The notes: generated from the letters alone by a model not told the origin. Numbered from the stretch's first letter, positions 40,570 to 51,322 are shown. The stretch is DNA of 64,000 bases from Saprospiraceae bacterium (GCA_016715245.1 JADKAS010000011.1:99501-163500); one strand, 5' to 3'. Numbers and translations: made by a program.

Positions 40570-41391
40570 TTAGTCCAAAGGGAAAAAGTTTGTTCGTTCT
40601 TTGGGAAAATCCATTTTAATAAACTCCTGCGGATTGAAACCTGAAAAAAGATAAAATTCTTTTATAAAATGAGATTGGTCAGAATAATCACAACTATAGG
40701 CAATACTTGCCCAGGATAGTTTTTCTTTTTGGTTAATTTTTTTGAGGATTTCGTTGAACCGTAAAATACGATGATAATATTTAGGAGTGAGTCCAACATA
40801 TTTTTTGAAATGTTCGATCAACTGCTTTTGAGTGGCAGGATAACTTTCCACCAGATTTTTCAGGTTTGATACCGGATCTTCCTGAAGCCGCTCAATAAAT
40901 GTCAATAAATATGAAGGCGCTTCCTTTTTTATGTCAAATCTCCTGAGCAACCAATTTGCTGTAATTTCAAATTTTGTTTGTGGGGTTTCAGCTAAAAGAA
41001 TTTCATTTCTCAAATCCAATATTTCGTTGCCAAATATTTTAGTTGCGGCAACTACTTTATCCTTAATCTGGTATAAAGGACAATGCAAAAATTGAAACGC
41101 TCCCGCCGGCTTGAATTGTATGACAAGCATCTCAGAATCTTGATGCGCCGATATGGAAAGAAAGTTGTGCTGTATGCCTGAAACCCAAACTTTAGTAAAA
41201 GTCTCCAATGGTCTTAATGTATCATTGTCATAAGTGTTTCTTGGAATATCGTCAAATTCAAAAACCACAAATACATGTCCTGTAGGAACAATTCTTTCTA
41301 TTGAATGTAAAGGGGTAAGACCTTTAAAATACAAAACTGATTCAACATGGTTTGCAAGGTCAGGATGAAGGTGATAATGTTCAAAAATCAT
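40570..41391 (-). CDS. AraC-family transcriptional regulator
   Basis: 273 residues. The N-terminal ~155 residues form a sensor domain of the DUF6597 type (VESVLYFKG, IVPTGHVFVVFEFDD, QFKPAGAFQFLHCPL). The C-terminal ~100 residues hold the double helix-turn-helix of AraC/XylS regulators, with the conserved second-HTH end YDCSYDSQSHF-like segment (here CDYSDQSHFIKEFYLFSGF) and NPQEF. It is likely to control nearby small metabolic genes; the next gene downstream is 73 bases away on the same strand. The inducer is unknown. Confidence 0.88.
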   Translation of the reverse strand: MIFEHYHLHPDLANHVESVLYFKGLTPLHSIERIVPTGHVFVVFEFDDIPRNTYDNDTLRPLETFTKVWVSGIQHNFLSISAHQDSEMLVIQFKPAGAFQFLHCPLYQIKDKVVAATKIFGNEILDLRNEILLAETPQTKFEITANWLLRRFDIKKEAPSYLLTFIERLQEDPVSNLKNLVESYPATQKQLIEHFKKYVGLTPKYYHRILRFNEILKKINQKEKLSWASIAYSCDYSDQSHFIKEFYLFSGFNPQEFIKMDFPKERTNFFPLD

Positions 41392-41518
41392 GAAATTATG
41401 TTTAAAGAACTAAGTGTTTGATTATTGATCAATGTGACATCTTTGTTTAAGGAGCATCAAATTTGCTGGTTATCCAACCGACAAACCCAAAACTGGCTGA
41501 AACTATATTAACTTATTT

Positions 41519-42463
41519 TTATTTGTTTTCAAGTTCCGGAAGTTGTTTTTTATATTCCTCAACATCCCAAATTATGTCCCATCGTTTAACGTAGTCGGAA
41601 AGCAAACCAAGTCCAACTTCAGCCCTTCGTTTATCTACATTGTCAGGATCCTCAAGCGGCAAAACATAACTTTTATTTGTTTTGTCATCGTATCCTATCT
41701 GACTTCCATACATTTGTTTTCTTCCTTCTCTAAGAGCAACTCTGTCTTCCAATAATGCCAGAGAATTGCTGTTTGCATTTTTATTTTTAACCGCTTCTCT
41801 CATCATGGGAAGATACTTTTGTTGTGTCGCAAGGTCTGCATGTTGTATAACCAAAAACAATGTCTGATTGGCCTGACCACCTACCTTATCAGGTCCTACC
41901 CAACCGTGTTTATCCAATATTTCGATAACCTTTATCAGATTGATACTGTCTTTGAACAGCATCATTTTACCCAAACTGTCAACCTGCCTGCTTTGGTATC
42001 CAAATTCCTTTTGAGCAGCAATAAATTGTTGGCGTATCTGTTGGTCGTCATCAAATATAGCAAGTAATTTCGCCTGCAAAGGTTTGTCATAGTTGACTTC
42101 TCTTTTGTCAACTATCGCCTGCATTTCTGCCACAAGTTTATTCCCCCTTTTGTCTTTATGCAAAGCTGTCAAATCCGTGTCTGATTTCAAATGCCGTACA
42201 TTTGACCATCCGTTTTGTAAGGCGAGATTCAACCATTTAAATGCTAACTTTTTATCGCCATTTAATGATGCGGAACAGCCCGCATTATATAAATCACCGG
42301 CGCTTTTTTGTTCCAGTTTAAAGGCTTTTTTAAATTTCTTTACTGATTTTTCATACTCCTTGTTATTATAAAAAGCATCAGCTTCAGTAATAATGGAATT
42401 GTAGGTTTGGCCAAAAGTTAATGTATAAATACAAAGAAAAATGGTAATACAGAATATTTTCAT
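41519..42463 (-). CDS. Exported TPR + DUF6624 protein
   Basis: About 314 residues from the ATG at 42463, which gives a clean signal peptide (FCITIFLCIYTLTFGQ); the frame is open to 42490. Residues 20-110 are TPR-like (ADAFYNNKEYEKSVKKFKKA, LYNAGCSASLNGDKKLAFKW). Residues 130-300 form the DUF6624 domain, with GWVGPDKVGGQANQTLFLVI, LLEDRVALREGRKQMYGSQ and DKRRAEVGLG. It is a secreted or periplasmic relative of the protein at 22062-22661. Role unknown. Confidence 0.8.
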   Translation of the reverse strand: MKIFCITIFLCIYTLTFGQTYNSIITEADAFYNNKEYEKSVKKFKKAFKLEQKSAGDLYNAGCSASLNGDKKLAFKWLNLALQNGWSNVRHLKSDTDLTALHKDKRGNKLVAEMQAIVDKREVNYDKPLQAKLLAIFDDDQQIRQQFIAAQKEFGYQSRQVDSLGKMMLFKDSINLIKVIEILDKHGWVGPDKVGGQANQTLFLVIQHADLATQQKYLPMMREAVKNKNANSNSLALLEDRVALREGRKQMYGSQIGYDDKTNKSYVLPLEDPDNVDKRRAEVGLGLLSDYVKRWDIIWDVEEYKKQLPELENK

Positions 42464-42633
42464 GGTGGTCATTATAATTTTTCTGCTCATTTATATAATA
42501 TCGGATTTAAAAATATAAAAACTTCATGATATTCCAGGATATTTTCTCTATTTTCTCAAAGGAGACCTTTCTCCAATCTTTGTAAGAAAGGTATGTTCAT
42601 TTGTTTTTTAACATTTTTACAATAAAACGGGTT

Positions 42634-43128
42634 TCAACAATTTACCATACCTTTTTGTCTTTCATCTTTTTCTCTCAGATCAAGCCCTCCTTCATATACA
42701 GATTTCAGATTGACAAGAAAAAAAGACCATCCTGAGTCACAGCCAAGCCTGATATTTATTTTCGAAAAGTCGTCTGTCGGAATATTTTTTTGAGTGAGTT
42801 CAACGACGACCCTTTCACCCACTACTGTCAATTTCACATCTACAATACAATCACCGGCAAAAGTAAAGGAGAAAAAATCCCTGCCGTTGGCTTCCAGTAC
42901 TTTTCCCTTTTCTGTTTCGTCATACAGGTACCATTGCCATGCATAACTGCATCCTGAGCTTGCACCGACATTTTGGTCCAGTCTGTTTTGTGCTTCGTCA
43001 TAAAAATCAGCTTTACTCAAAAACCATCTTTCCATTTCTGAGGATTTGGACCATGCATTGTAGATATCGGTTAAAGAAGCTTTTACAGCAATGACCCTTG
43101 TAAAACTTGTCCAATCTATACTATTCAT
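42634..43128 (-). CDS. SRPBCC/AHSA1-type domain protein
   Basis: 164 residues. N-terminal TRVIAVKASLTDIYNAWSKSSEMERWFL is the typical first strand and helix of the Bet v1-like START/AHSA1 fold (activator of Hsp90 ATPase homologue). GKVLEANGRDFFSFTF and VVVELTQKNIPTDD follow. These small proteins bind hydrophobic ligands or chaperones; many bacterial members have unknown roles. It stands in a series of unrelated single-gene units on the minus strand. Confidence 0.8.
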   Translation of the reverse strand: MNSIDWTSFTRVIAVKASLTDIYNAWSKSSEMERWFLSKADFYDEAQNRLDQNVGASSGCSYAWQWYLYDETEKGKVLEANGRDFFSFTFAGDCIVDVKLTVVGERVVVELTQKNIPTDDFSKINIRLGCDSGWSFFLVNLKSVYEGGLDLREKDERQKGMVNC

Positions 43129-43222
43129 GATAAAATATTTTTAACATTAATCAAAGTTAATATATGTTGGCAACTATACTGACTTTTTTATTGCCGGTGA
43201 CTTTTTTTTCAGGTATAGATGA

Positions 43223-43774
43223 TCAAATTTTATTTCCGGAAAGCAATAAAGCCAACACCTCTTTTGCTTGTTCCAAATGTCTTTTTTCATGAGAAATGAT
43301 AATATTCAAGGCGGTTTCCAGGGTGTAAACAATGTATCTGTTTGCAGGAGAAGAGATTACCATTCCTTTTTGTATCTGATCTCTGAGGTCTTCTGTTTTT
43401 TGAGCTAATTCAGCTTGTTGGTTTTCAAATGAAGACAGAATATCACCATCAACAGAACTTTTTTCCGGTTCCCAAATCGGAAATGTTTTCATTTTATTTC
43501 GTCGGTCGGGGTGCACAGCGTCGAGAATTTTTGTGCCGATGTAAGAAACTATCCATCCAATCCTTGCCATAAAAGGAGGCTTATAATTTCCTTTTTTCAA
43601 CGCTTCAAATGTTGGGTAATAACTTTTGTTGACGACAATCAAGTGGTCAATATTCTGTGCTATGCTCCAGACTGCGGGATTTGGTTTCCAATTCAATTCT
43701 TCTTTAGAGAGCCCGCCAAAATGGGTTTGAAATTGTTCGGTGAGGTTTGATAATTCTTTTGACCAGTTTTTCAT
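43223..43774 (-). CDS. DinB-family protein
   Basis: 183 residues from the ATG at 43774; 14 codons upstream are open but unlike the family. The DinB/DUF664 four-helix bundle is visible: WSKELSNLTEQFQTHFGGLS, ELNWKPNPAVWSIAQNIDHL (first metal-ligand His), then LNIIISHEKRHLEQAKEVL with the paired His residues. Members are thiol- or metal-dependent transferases (bacillithiol/mycothiol type) or of unknown function. A related but partially deleted copy is at 36230-36463. Confidence 0.85.
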   Translation of the reverse strand: MKNWSKELSNLTEQFQTHFGGLSKEELNWKPNPAVWSIAQNIDHLIVVNKSYYPTFEALKKGNYKPPFMARIGWIVSYIGTKILDAVHPDRRNKMKTFPIWEPEKSSVDGDILSSFENQQAELAQKTEDLRDQIQKGMVISSPANRYIVYTLETALNIIISHEKRHLEQAKEVLALLLSGNKI

Positions 43775-43905
43775 GACAATTGTTTGTAAAATAAAATATG
43801 ATTTTATTCGAAACAAAGATACTTCAACAATCTGTTTTCAGAATTATTAGATGTTAAAAAGTAAACTTATAATTAAGAATTGATTAAAACCATTTCTTCT
43901 TAAAA

Positions 43906-44619
43906 TCAAAATAAAATATTGGCTGTAATGGGTACATGATCACTGAGGCCTTTCCATTGTTCAAAACTTCCGACTTCGACATTTTTCACCTTTTCGTTCA
44001 AATGAAGAGAAAGAAAACAATAATCCAGATGATAAGGCTTCTCCCGGTTCCGGTACAAATAAAAGGTAGGATGTTTTTCTTTACCATGCTCCTGTTCAAA
44101 AAAGGAGTGATAGGTGCTGACAATCATTTTTTCTGCAAGCTTTGAAACAACAGCGGAATGATTTCCGACACGACGTGGTCTGTCCCAAATGGTATTACTG
44201 TTGAAATCACCCGTCAATATACATGAAGGATGATTAAGATGATCATCATAATATTCAATGGCTTTCCAAATCTGTTCGACATACCTGCCTTCAGGGTCGC
44301 CGGGATTGTTGGCCCATATAGCAAACAACATACATTCATGATGTACTCCTTTTGCAAGTACCGGCGCAATAAATTTCAATTCATTATTGTAGTGCTCTGA
44401 CAAACTCAATGAATATCCGTTGTATGAAAAAACACACAATCCTTTATGAACATTGTCTCCAAACCACAACACGTCGTCGGGTTGAGGGAATTGTTGGTTA
44501 AAAACCAATTTGTCCACATACTCACATTCCTGAATTACCAGAATATCAGGTTTATGAACAAAAATGGCATCAGCTTTATTTCTGAAGGCGCCCTGGCAAT
44601 TCCAGGTGATAATTTTCAT
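43906..44619 (-). CDS. Endonuclease/exonuclease/phosphatase-family hydrolase
   Basis: 237 residues. EEP fold motifs: start MKIITWNCQGAFRNK, the metal-binding Glu in DILVIQECE, CILTGDFNSNTIWD (GDFN) and the C-terminal GLSDHVPI with catalytic Asp-His. There is no signal peptide, so it is cytoplasmic. The family cleaves phosphodiesters in DNA, lipids or nucleotides; the substrate is unknown. Confidence 0.9.
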   Translation of the reverse strand: MKIITWNCQGAFRNKADAIFVHKPDILVIQECEYVDKLVFNQQFPQPDDVLWFGDNVHKGLCVFSYNGYSLSLSEHYNNELKFIAPVLAKGVHHECMLFAIWANNPGDPEGRYVEQIWKAIEYYDDHLNHPSCILTGDFNSNTIWDRPRRVGNHSAVVSKLAEKMIVSTYHSFFEQEHGKEKHPTFYLYRNREKPYHLDYCFLSLHLNEKVKNVEVGSFEQWKGLSDHVPITANILF

Positions 44620-44690
44620 GAAAGTGTCGGCTTATCAGGCATCTCAAAGGGAATACTTCATTTAGGGTAACACAGGATTAATAGTATCTT

Positions 44691-45101
44691 TTATGATACC
44701 GGCAACTGATCCTGATTACTGAACATGATTTCCCACTGATGTCCGTCGGGGTCAGCAAAACAATCGTAATACAGCCAACCGTGGTCCGCTCCGTTTCTGT
44801 ATCGGCTTCCACCGTTTTCAAGGGCCAGTCTGACGATAGTATCTACTTCTTCACGACTACCCACTTCAACAGCTGTTAATACCTGGGTTGTCGATCCGTC
44901 TGCAATCGGCCTGTTGGTAAAAGTGGTAAAAAACTCGTGACTGATGAGCATAGAATACATCAAACCATCGTGCAGTTCCAGACAAAGAGCTTTGTCATCA
45001 CTGAAATCTTCATTGAACGAAAACCCGATTTTTGTCCAGAAAGTTCTTGACCTTTCAAGGTCTTTTACGGGCAGGTTTACGTAAATGGATTTTATCTTCA
45101 T
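44691..45101 (-). CDS. VOC-superfamily (glyoxalase-like) protein
   Basis: 136 residues: IKSIYVNLPVKDLERSRTFW, IGFSFNEDFSD and a C-terminal YYDCFADPDGHQWEIMFSN with the usual acidic ligand. This is a two-module vicinal-oxygen-chelate fold of the type often labelled glyoxalase or extradiol dioxygenase. Enzymatic activity cannot be inferred. It is separated by 34 bases from the upstream DinB/YfiT-like gene, so they may be co-transcribed. Confidence 0.88.
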   Translation of the reverse strand: MKIKSIYVNLPVKDLERSRTFWTKIGFSFNEDFSDDKALCLELHDGLMYSMLISHEFFTTFTNRPIADGSTTQVLTAVEVGSREEVDTIVRLALENGGSRYRNGADHGWLYYDCFADPDGHQWEIMFSNQDQLPVS

Positions 45102-45135
45102 AATGCTTATATATTTTTTAATGAATAAATTAATT

Positions 45136-45669
45136 CTACCAACCCATTCTTTTTATGAGACCTGTGATATGGGCCAGGTGATGGCGACAATGCCACGCAT
45201 ATAAACCTGAATTTTCATCAAGTCGGAATGTTCTGCCGGTCTGGGGATGGATAAACGTTCTCTGCCATTCTTCCGGTGTCAGACTATGTAACAAAACTGT
45301 CCATCGGCTATGAATACCTTCGATCATTTGTAAGGAAGGAAAAATATCCATCGTTTTGCTGTCTGCCAGTTCTGCCCATTTGGCTTCGACGGAGGGTTTG
45401 ATGACGGGTACGTCTTCTGTCAGCGCCAGTTTTAATCTGGTCAGACTGTTCATGTGGCTGTCGGCACAATGGTGAACCACTTGTCTCACTGTCCATCCGT
45501 CTTCACGGTAAGGCGTATCCAGTTGTTCCTCAGACAAATTTTGTACTGCCGCTTTGAGGCGTGCAGGAAAATTGGAAATTTCATTGATGTAATTTTTCAA
45601 CTCTTCAGGTGAAATATTTTCTTGTCTTTGGTATTTTCCGACAGGATATTTTAATTCTTCTATTGACAT
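45136..45669 (-). CDS. YfiT/BstA-like bacillithiol transferase-type DinB protein
   Basis: 177 residues. Start YPVGKYQRQENISPEELKNYI, then DGWTVRQVVHHCADSHMNSL with His ligands and the C-terminal LYAWHCRHHLAHITGL with a third His. This is the conserved pattern of the YfiT group, annotated as putative metal-dependent hydrolases or bacillithiol S-transferases that conjugate thiols to toxic electrophiles. The adjacent VOC protein fits a detoxification theme, but that link is inference. Confidence 0.88.
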   Translation of the reverse strand: MSIEELKYPVGKYQRQENISPEELKNYINEISNFPARLKAAVQNLSEEQLDTPYREDGWTVRQVVHHCADSHMNSLTRLKLALTEDVPVIKPSVEAKWAELADSKTMDIFPSLQMIEGIHSRWTVLLHSLTPEEWQRTFIHPQTGRTFRLDENSGLYAWHCRHHLAHITGLIKRMGW

Positions 45670-45708
45670 AAATAATATTTATATGATTTTTAATGAGTCA
45701 AGATTAAA

Positions 45709-46074
45709 TTACTTTCGTAAAATTTTATCCATAGTTTTTCCTTTTGCCAGTTCATCCACGAGCTTGTCGAGATATCTGATTTTCTTCGTAAGAGGGTTTT
45801 CGATTTCTTCTATTCTGTAACCGCATATCAGTCCTGTGATAAGATGCGCATTGGGATGCAGAATGGCGCGGTCGAAAAATATGTCAAAAGTCACTTTTGA
45901 AGCTATCAGTTCTTCGAGATTTTTTTCATCAAAACCGGTAAGCCAATGTATGACCTGAAAGAGTTCCTCTTTTGTTCTTCCTTTTTTTTCCACTTTAGTA
46001 ATATAATGAGGCATCACGGAAGCAAAGGTAATGTTGGCGATTCTTTCGTCGTGAGAAATCATTTTATTTGTCAA
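45709..46074 (-). CDS. DUF2200 protein
   Basis: 121 residues. Conserved blocks: HDERIANITFASVMPHYITK, VEKKGRTKEELFQVIHWLTG, ITGLICGYRIEEIENPL and RYLDKLVDELAKGKTMDKIL, which match my memory of DUF2200 over its full length. Function unknown; it is a small soluble protein. A tandem repeat covers its immediate upstream leader. Confidence 0.85.
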   Translation of the reverse strand: MTNKMISHDERIANITFASVMPHYITKVEKKGRTKEELFQVIHWLTGFDEKNLEELIASKVTFDIFFDRAILHPNAHLITGLICGYRIEEIENPLTKKIRYLDKLVDELAKGKTMDKILRK

Positions 46075-46109
46075 TTTGGTGATTTGTTAATTTGTCAATT
46101 TGTTGATTC
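46063..46109 (-). repeat. AATTTGT tandem repeat in the DUF2200 leader
   Basis: Four to five imperfect 9-10-base units (TTTGTCAATTTGGTGATTTG..) overlap the start codon and the 5' leader of the DUF2200 gene. Changes in copy number could affect translation. Confidence 0.5.
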
Positions 46110-46215
46110 AGAATATCCCCTTTCATTGTGGCAAAACAAACAAAAAGGAATAAGTTTTAATAACGCAAAATACTACCATTTTGTGTGGTAGCATACATAA
46201 ACAATTTTCAAGAAG

Positions 46216-49200
46216 TCAAAAAGTAGCTTTGACTTGTGCCTGTCCGACGTGTATGGTGGCCGTCTCCCCGGGTTTTCGTCCTTCGTACCGGATTATCAGG
46301 TCAAGACTTTTGGCAAGCCTTCGGGTCATGCCAACATTCCAGACATAATTGTTGCCGTTTTTGAGTCCTTCCAGCATATCATATTCTATGGAGGAATTGG
46401 CTTCACCGGTAAAAAATATTTTTATATAATTGACTTGTACGTCTATATTAAAGAGGCTTGCTTTTCTCCAGTTAAATTCCATGGTCATCTTGTGTTGTTC
46501 AGAGGTTTCCATACCGAGTATGGTTTGTCGTCTGTTGCTGTAGCTGTAGGTCGTCACCAATCGGCTGTTTTGGCTTGGTCTGTAATTGATTTCGGGAAAT
46601 ACATCGTAAAATAAAATGTCAAAATCCCTGGAGTTAAAAATTTTGCTGGCGTACTGGTTGCGCCCGTATTCACTATTCAAAATAAAGTCGAGGTTTTCAA
46701 TGATTCTCACTCTTGATTTCAAAAAATAGTCACTTCTGGTCCTGTCCTCATAACCATTGATCTGTACAATCCTGCTATCATTTCTTTTATTGCCTATCTG
46801 CAGATCAAAGTATATATTTCCCCTGTTAAAAAATAAAGTATTGTTGTACAATCCGGTATACGCCACAAGACCTGTATCCTGTCTGGAAAAATTTAAGTAG
46901 GAATCCAATCCGCCGGTGCCGCCTTCACTTACTCTTTTCTGGATTCTGGCATTGGACAAAAAAGAAAAACGGGACAGGCTTTTGTACATCTTTTTCTTTG
47001 TTTTGGATTGTTCGGTCCTGGGAATAAATAATTTGTCGAGATCGATTCTGATACTTTGATTGAGCTCAATATTATTAGTGCGTATAAATTCGTTGTTGTA
47101 AAGACTCACACGGATATAATTGGCAAGGGGGTCGGATGGATTATAACGAAAATCCTGCACCAGGGCCAGATTAGGGTTTTCGTCCTTTCCTATATACACA
47201 AACTCTCCGCGTCCGGCATCGAGTTTTACAAATTTATATTCTATTTTTGGCTCCTGACCTGAAGTGACTGCATAGACCCAATTGGTTTTTATTGTCTTGT
47301 TAAGTAAAACCCATTGTTGTTCCACTTTTCCTATCAGGGACTTCGTACTTTTTGCGGTAAGCAATACATCGGTCTCAATACCATCAAATCCCGGTTGGTG
47401 ATTTGAATATTAAAAAAAGTTGCCCTTGTCACTCGTCCATTTTCCTCCCGCTTCAATCTCATCGGCGACGGCCACACTGACGATGGAATTATTTTGAGGC
47501 AACTGGTCATATCTGCGATTTACACCTACTTTAAAAGCTATTTTTTTTTCAGGGTTATTGCCCACAGAAAATTTATAATGCTGGTACAATGCACTCCCCG
47601 GAGAAAGCATAAGGGTTGCCGTATTTCTCAATAAATTTTGTTCCGCATCGAGTTCGGAGGCGATGACCCAATTTTTGTTTTTGTCGAGAAAAATATTCAG
47701 TTTCAGATTCGGTCTGAAAAAAGAAGATTTCTGAAAGGACACTTTATTTTCAGATTCGAGAAAAGAAATATTTCCCGAAAAGGAAAAAAATGATTTTGTC
47801 CACTCAATGCTGCCCTGATGTCTCAAACCGGAATACAGTGAAGACCTGTTAAACTGTTTGATGGCATACAAAATGGAAAAATCAGACTTATGTTGTAAAG
47901 AAAGTGAACCTGTAATTATATTTTCGTCTGCTCTTTGCTGTACGCCTGCAAGGTTCCAGTCTCTGGCAAATTCAGCATTCCGAAAGGGATTTAAAGCCTG
48001 AAATTCGGCTTTCACATGTTCAAAATTGGCAAAGGATTGTAGTTTCCATGTTCCGGATGAGTCGAGTTTGGTCTGGTACACCATTCCTGCCATTCCTGCC
48101 AGTCCGATATTGTTTTGATTGCCGATTGCCGAACGTGTATTGACATCAAAACGGCTGACGGCGGCTTCTCCCGTGAGTTTTATTTTTTTGTGAATCTGCC
48201 AGTATCCACCGGTCGTAAAAAGTTGTTTTTGTTCCGGAGGTATGAGCTGAACCAGGGGAGCGTATTTTCCCATATTTTTACCTGTGTATTTGTACACCCT
48301 GCCATTGACGGTTGTGGAATTATCAATGTCATAGTCTCCTTTTCCGATGCCTACTTCCGTAAATACCGCTGTATAGCGCGCACTGTCAGGATTGGTGGAA
48401 AAGACGAGAATTTTTTCTCCTGGCACCATGGGATTGTCGATAAGCGAATACAAAATCAAATCCGTATTGGTTGAAGCTGTATCCAGTGTTCTGACACTAC
48501 TCCTCACCATTCTGGAAAGGTCGTCGCCGCTTTGCTCCAGGATACGTATGTCCATAGAATCAAGTTCTCCGTTGCCGGTTTGAGATTTACTATCCTGTTC
48601 CGAATACATATTGATATTCCACTCCCAGCTTTTCCCTTGGAGCGTTGTATTTAATTCATAGAGCGTCCTGACGTAGTTGACGTCGGTATATTCAAATTCA
48701 ATGATAATCCTTGAGTCGCGGGCCACCACGCGCGTCGGTGAAAATGTAATTTCAGCCCGGTTGTAATCAATCGTATAATCCAGGTCAAAACCACGTTTCA
48801 GCAAAATGCCGTTAAAAAATACTTTTTCTGTTCCTGAGAGTACAATAATAAATCGTTCGTTGTTATTTCCCGTCAGTTTGTAGGGACCTTGATTTCCTTC
48901 CTGATTCACTAAAAACTGACGGGCAAATTTTCCCCTCGATATAGCAAAACCGGCCCTGGTTCTGGCCTTGACTTTTTTGCCTATGTTGTACGCGGTATTG
49001 CCGCTGATTCCTTTCAGCTTTTTGAAATATTGCATAAAATAACCGCTCCCGTTTTTTAACTCATAGTCGCCGGCAATCAGACTTGTTTTGTCTTTTGACA
49101 ATTGAATAAAAACGCGGTCAAATTCCTGGAGCTGCTGCGTATTTCCCTGCGCCTGTATCGGCAGGTTTTCATCGGAAATGGCGGCTACTACTTTGATATC

Positions 49201-49719
49201 ATTGCCTATGTCTCCATTGAGTTGGAGGTCAAAATTCGAATTGAGCACAAAACTTTGATTGTTGCCCACACTAAGGCCACGACCAAAACTTCCGCGGTAC
49301 TTGAGCCCTTCCGCATCTATGATGTTTGGGTTGGCTATCGCATATGAATTTCCATAAGCTCCCTGAATGAGGACGTCTCTGCTCATGATCAGTGAGGTAT
49401 CCAAACCTGTGTAGATAGTTTTGAAGTTGTAGGGAAAAACACGGAAGGTAATCTGCAAAGGTCGGTTTTTGAAAAGGACACAAAAAGAATCCTTTAGAAA
49501 AATTTTATCATTGTCGATGACCACAGCATTTTCAAGAATGTTATTCCCGTTTTTCAGAAGAACAGAAGATACCAGGATACTGTGGTTGTCCCAAACCAAA
49601 AGGCAATTGCTATCGGGAAAAACGGTATATGTTTTCAGATTATTGAATAATGTATCCTGCCCATGCAGTTGAAATGAGACAAAAAAGAACCACAGTACTA
49701 TTACGCGTACATACGACAT
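46216..49719 (-). CDS. Large outer-membrane protein (interrupted frame)
   Basis: The ORFs 49719-47410 (769 aa, signal peptide ending LHGQ) and 47364-46216 (382 aa) are one gene of about 1166 residues. They are in the same frame, with a TAA at 47412-47410 between them; the sequence between (YSNHQPGFDGIETDVLL) is open. Either the TAA is a nonsense mutation, or paired homopolymer errors (T run 47412-47418, then a GGG in CCGGGAT) hide a continuous frame. The N-terminal part has a surface-protein-like domain (SFGRGLSVGNNQSFVLNSNF, DLQLNGDIG). The remaining two thirds are strands typical of a very large barrel ending in VKATF. Role unknown; possibly T9SS/gliding-related. Confidence 0.7.
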
Positions 49720-49751
49720 ATATCAATATATACGCAAATTTGAGAAAATAA

Positions 49752-50399
49752 TTATATATGCTTTGAAGAAAGCATGGAAATTCGGCAGAAGAGGATACAA
49801 ATTTGTGTTACTTTTTTTCTGCTAAGATCAGGATTTTTCCATATATTAATATGATTACTGCAAGCATCAATGATGGTTTGGAGTCTTTTGAGTCGGGTTG
49901 TTTCTTGTTTTGCACTTTGTATCCAATGGATTGAATTTTTCTGATAAGAAGGAGCAAGGGCATTAAAAAATTTCCAGGCATCATCAAAGGAAAGAAACCT
50001 GTTTTTTAATTCTTCATCAAAATCATTTTTTTCATTTTCAAAAGAATATACATTGGTATTATCCATTTTTCTTTCCCGGTAGATTTTTAATCCTGTTTCC
50101 TGAACTAGATTTTTATCTATCAGTTCCTTCATCTTTTCCAGATTGACCTTACTCCATATACTAGCAGCTTTTCTTGGTGTAAATCTTATTTTGTAGCTGA
50201 TATCATCAATGGAATGACGAACACCATCTATCCACCCGAAACAAAGAGCCTGATCTACAGATTCACTCCACGTCATATTTTGTTGACCACTACCTGCTTT
50301 GTAAAAACCAACCGACAATTCTTTTTCCTTGTCGTGATTTTTTTCCAACCATTGTCTGAATTCAGTTTTATCTTTAAAGAAGAGGGGTGATACCGCCAT
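49752..50399 (-). CDS. YdeI/OmpD-associated-family protein
   Basis: 215 residues. The start (FKDKTEFRQWLEKNHDKEKE) and the conserved block WSESVDQALCFGWIDGVR, with YKIRFTPRKAASIWSKVNLE after it, identify the YdeI/OmdA family. The second half has the usual YQKNSIHWIQSAKQETTRLKR helix. Members are sometimes annotated as bacteriocin-protection proteins; mechanism unknown. The last 30 residues are unlike what I recall for the family. It is convergent with nothing and divergent from the HAD gene. Confidence 0.88.
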   Translation of the reverse strand: MAVSPLFFKDKTEFRQWLEKNHDKEKELSVGFYKAGSGQQNMTWSESVDQALCFGWIDGVRHSIDDISYKIRFTPRKAASIWSKVNLEKMKELIDKNLVQETGLKIYRERKMDNTNVYSFENEKNDFDEELKNRFLSFDDAWKFFNALAPSYQKNSIHWIQSAKQETTRLKRLQTIIDACSNHINIWKNPDLSRKKVTQICILFCRISMLSSKHI

Positions 50400-50602
50400 A
50401 TTAAAATCATTAACTACAGGTAAATTTACTATTTATTCATAACATCTGATGATTTAGTATCCCTGGAAAAAAATCAACGAAAAAAAGATGCCATTCTTTT
50501 ATGGTATTAAAGGTCACATGGACCCTTGACAAATATCATATTTAAAATATCGATTTTATATTACCTTTGCCCATTCATTATTCGAACGCTTAGTGTAAAG
50601 CC

Positions 50603-51322
50603 ATGAGACACAGAGAACTTGATAATATAAAGGTGATAGGTTTTGATGCGGATGATACATTGTGGATCAACGAACCTTTTTTCAGAGAAAACGAAGAAAG
50701 GTTTTGTGATATGCTGGAGCCTTATTGTCCACGACATGACATTCTCAAACACCTTCTGACGATTGAAATCCGCAATATGGAATTGTATGGATATGGTGTC
50801 AAAGCATTTGTTTTGTCCATGATTGAAACAGCTATAGAAATTTCAGGAGAAACCATTCCCAACAAAATGGTTAAAAAAATTATGGAAATGGGCAAAGAAC
50901 AACTTGAAATGCCGGTTGAGTTATTGCCCTCAGTAAGAGAAACACTGAAAGAACTGAAACAAGACTACCGGCTGGTAATGGTGACAAAAGGAGATTTGCT
51001 GGATCAGGAACGAAAATTAAAAAAATCGTCCCTTACCTCCATGTTTCATCACATTGAGATTGTATCTGATAAAAGAGAAGGAGAATACCAGAAAATCATC
51101 AATCACCTTGATATTTTACCTCAGGAGTTTATGATGGTGGGCAATTCATTAAAATCGGATGTCATCCCTGCTCTTGCCATCGATGCTTTTGCTGTCCATG
51201 TTCCCTTTCATACTACATGGATTCATGAAATGGTTGATGTAACCCTGACAAACGACAAATTTTTTGAAATTGAAAAGATTGAGGACTTACTTCCTATTTT
51301 GAAAATCAAACAACCGGCATAG
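50603..51322 (+). CDS. HAD-superfamily hydrolase
   Basis: 239 residues. Motif I FDADDTLW has the nucleophile Asp15 and acid/base Asp17. A helical cap follows (residues 25-100), then motif II VMVTKGD, a Lys region (KREGEYQKI) and motif IV MVGNSLKSDVIPA. This is a C1-cap phosphatase, probably acting on small phosphorylated metabolites. It is the only plus-strand gene between 34 and 54 kb, and its stop is 2 bases from the convergent S4-domain gene. Confidence 0.88.
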   Translation: MRHRELDNIKVIGFDADDTLWINEPFFRENEERFCDMLEPYCPRHDILKHLLTIEIRNMELYGYGVKAFVLSMIETAIEISGETIPNKMVKKIMEMGKEQLEMPVELLPSVRETLKELKQDYRLVMVTKGDLLDQERKLKKSSLTSMFHHIEIVSDKREGEYQKIINHLDILPQEFMMVGNSLKSDVIPALAIDAFAVHVPFHTTWIHEMVDVTLTNDKFFEIEKIEDLLPILKIKQPA

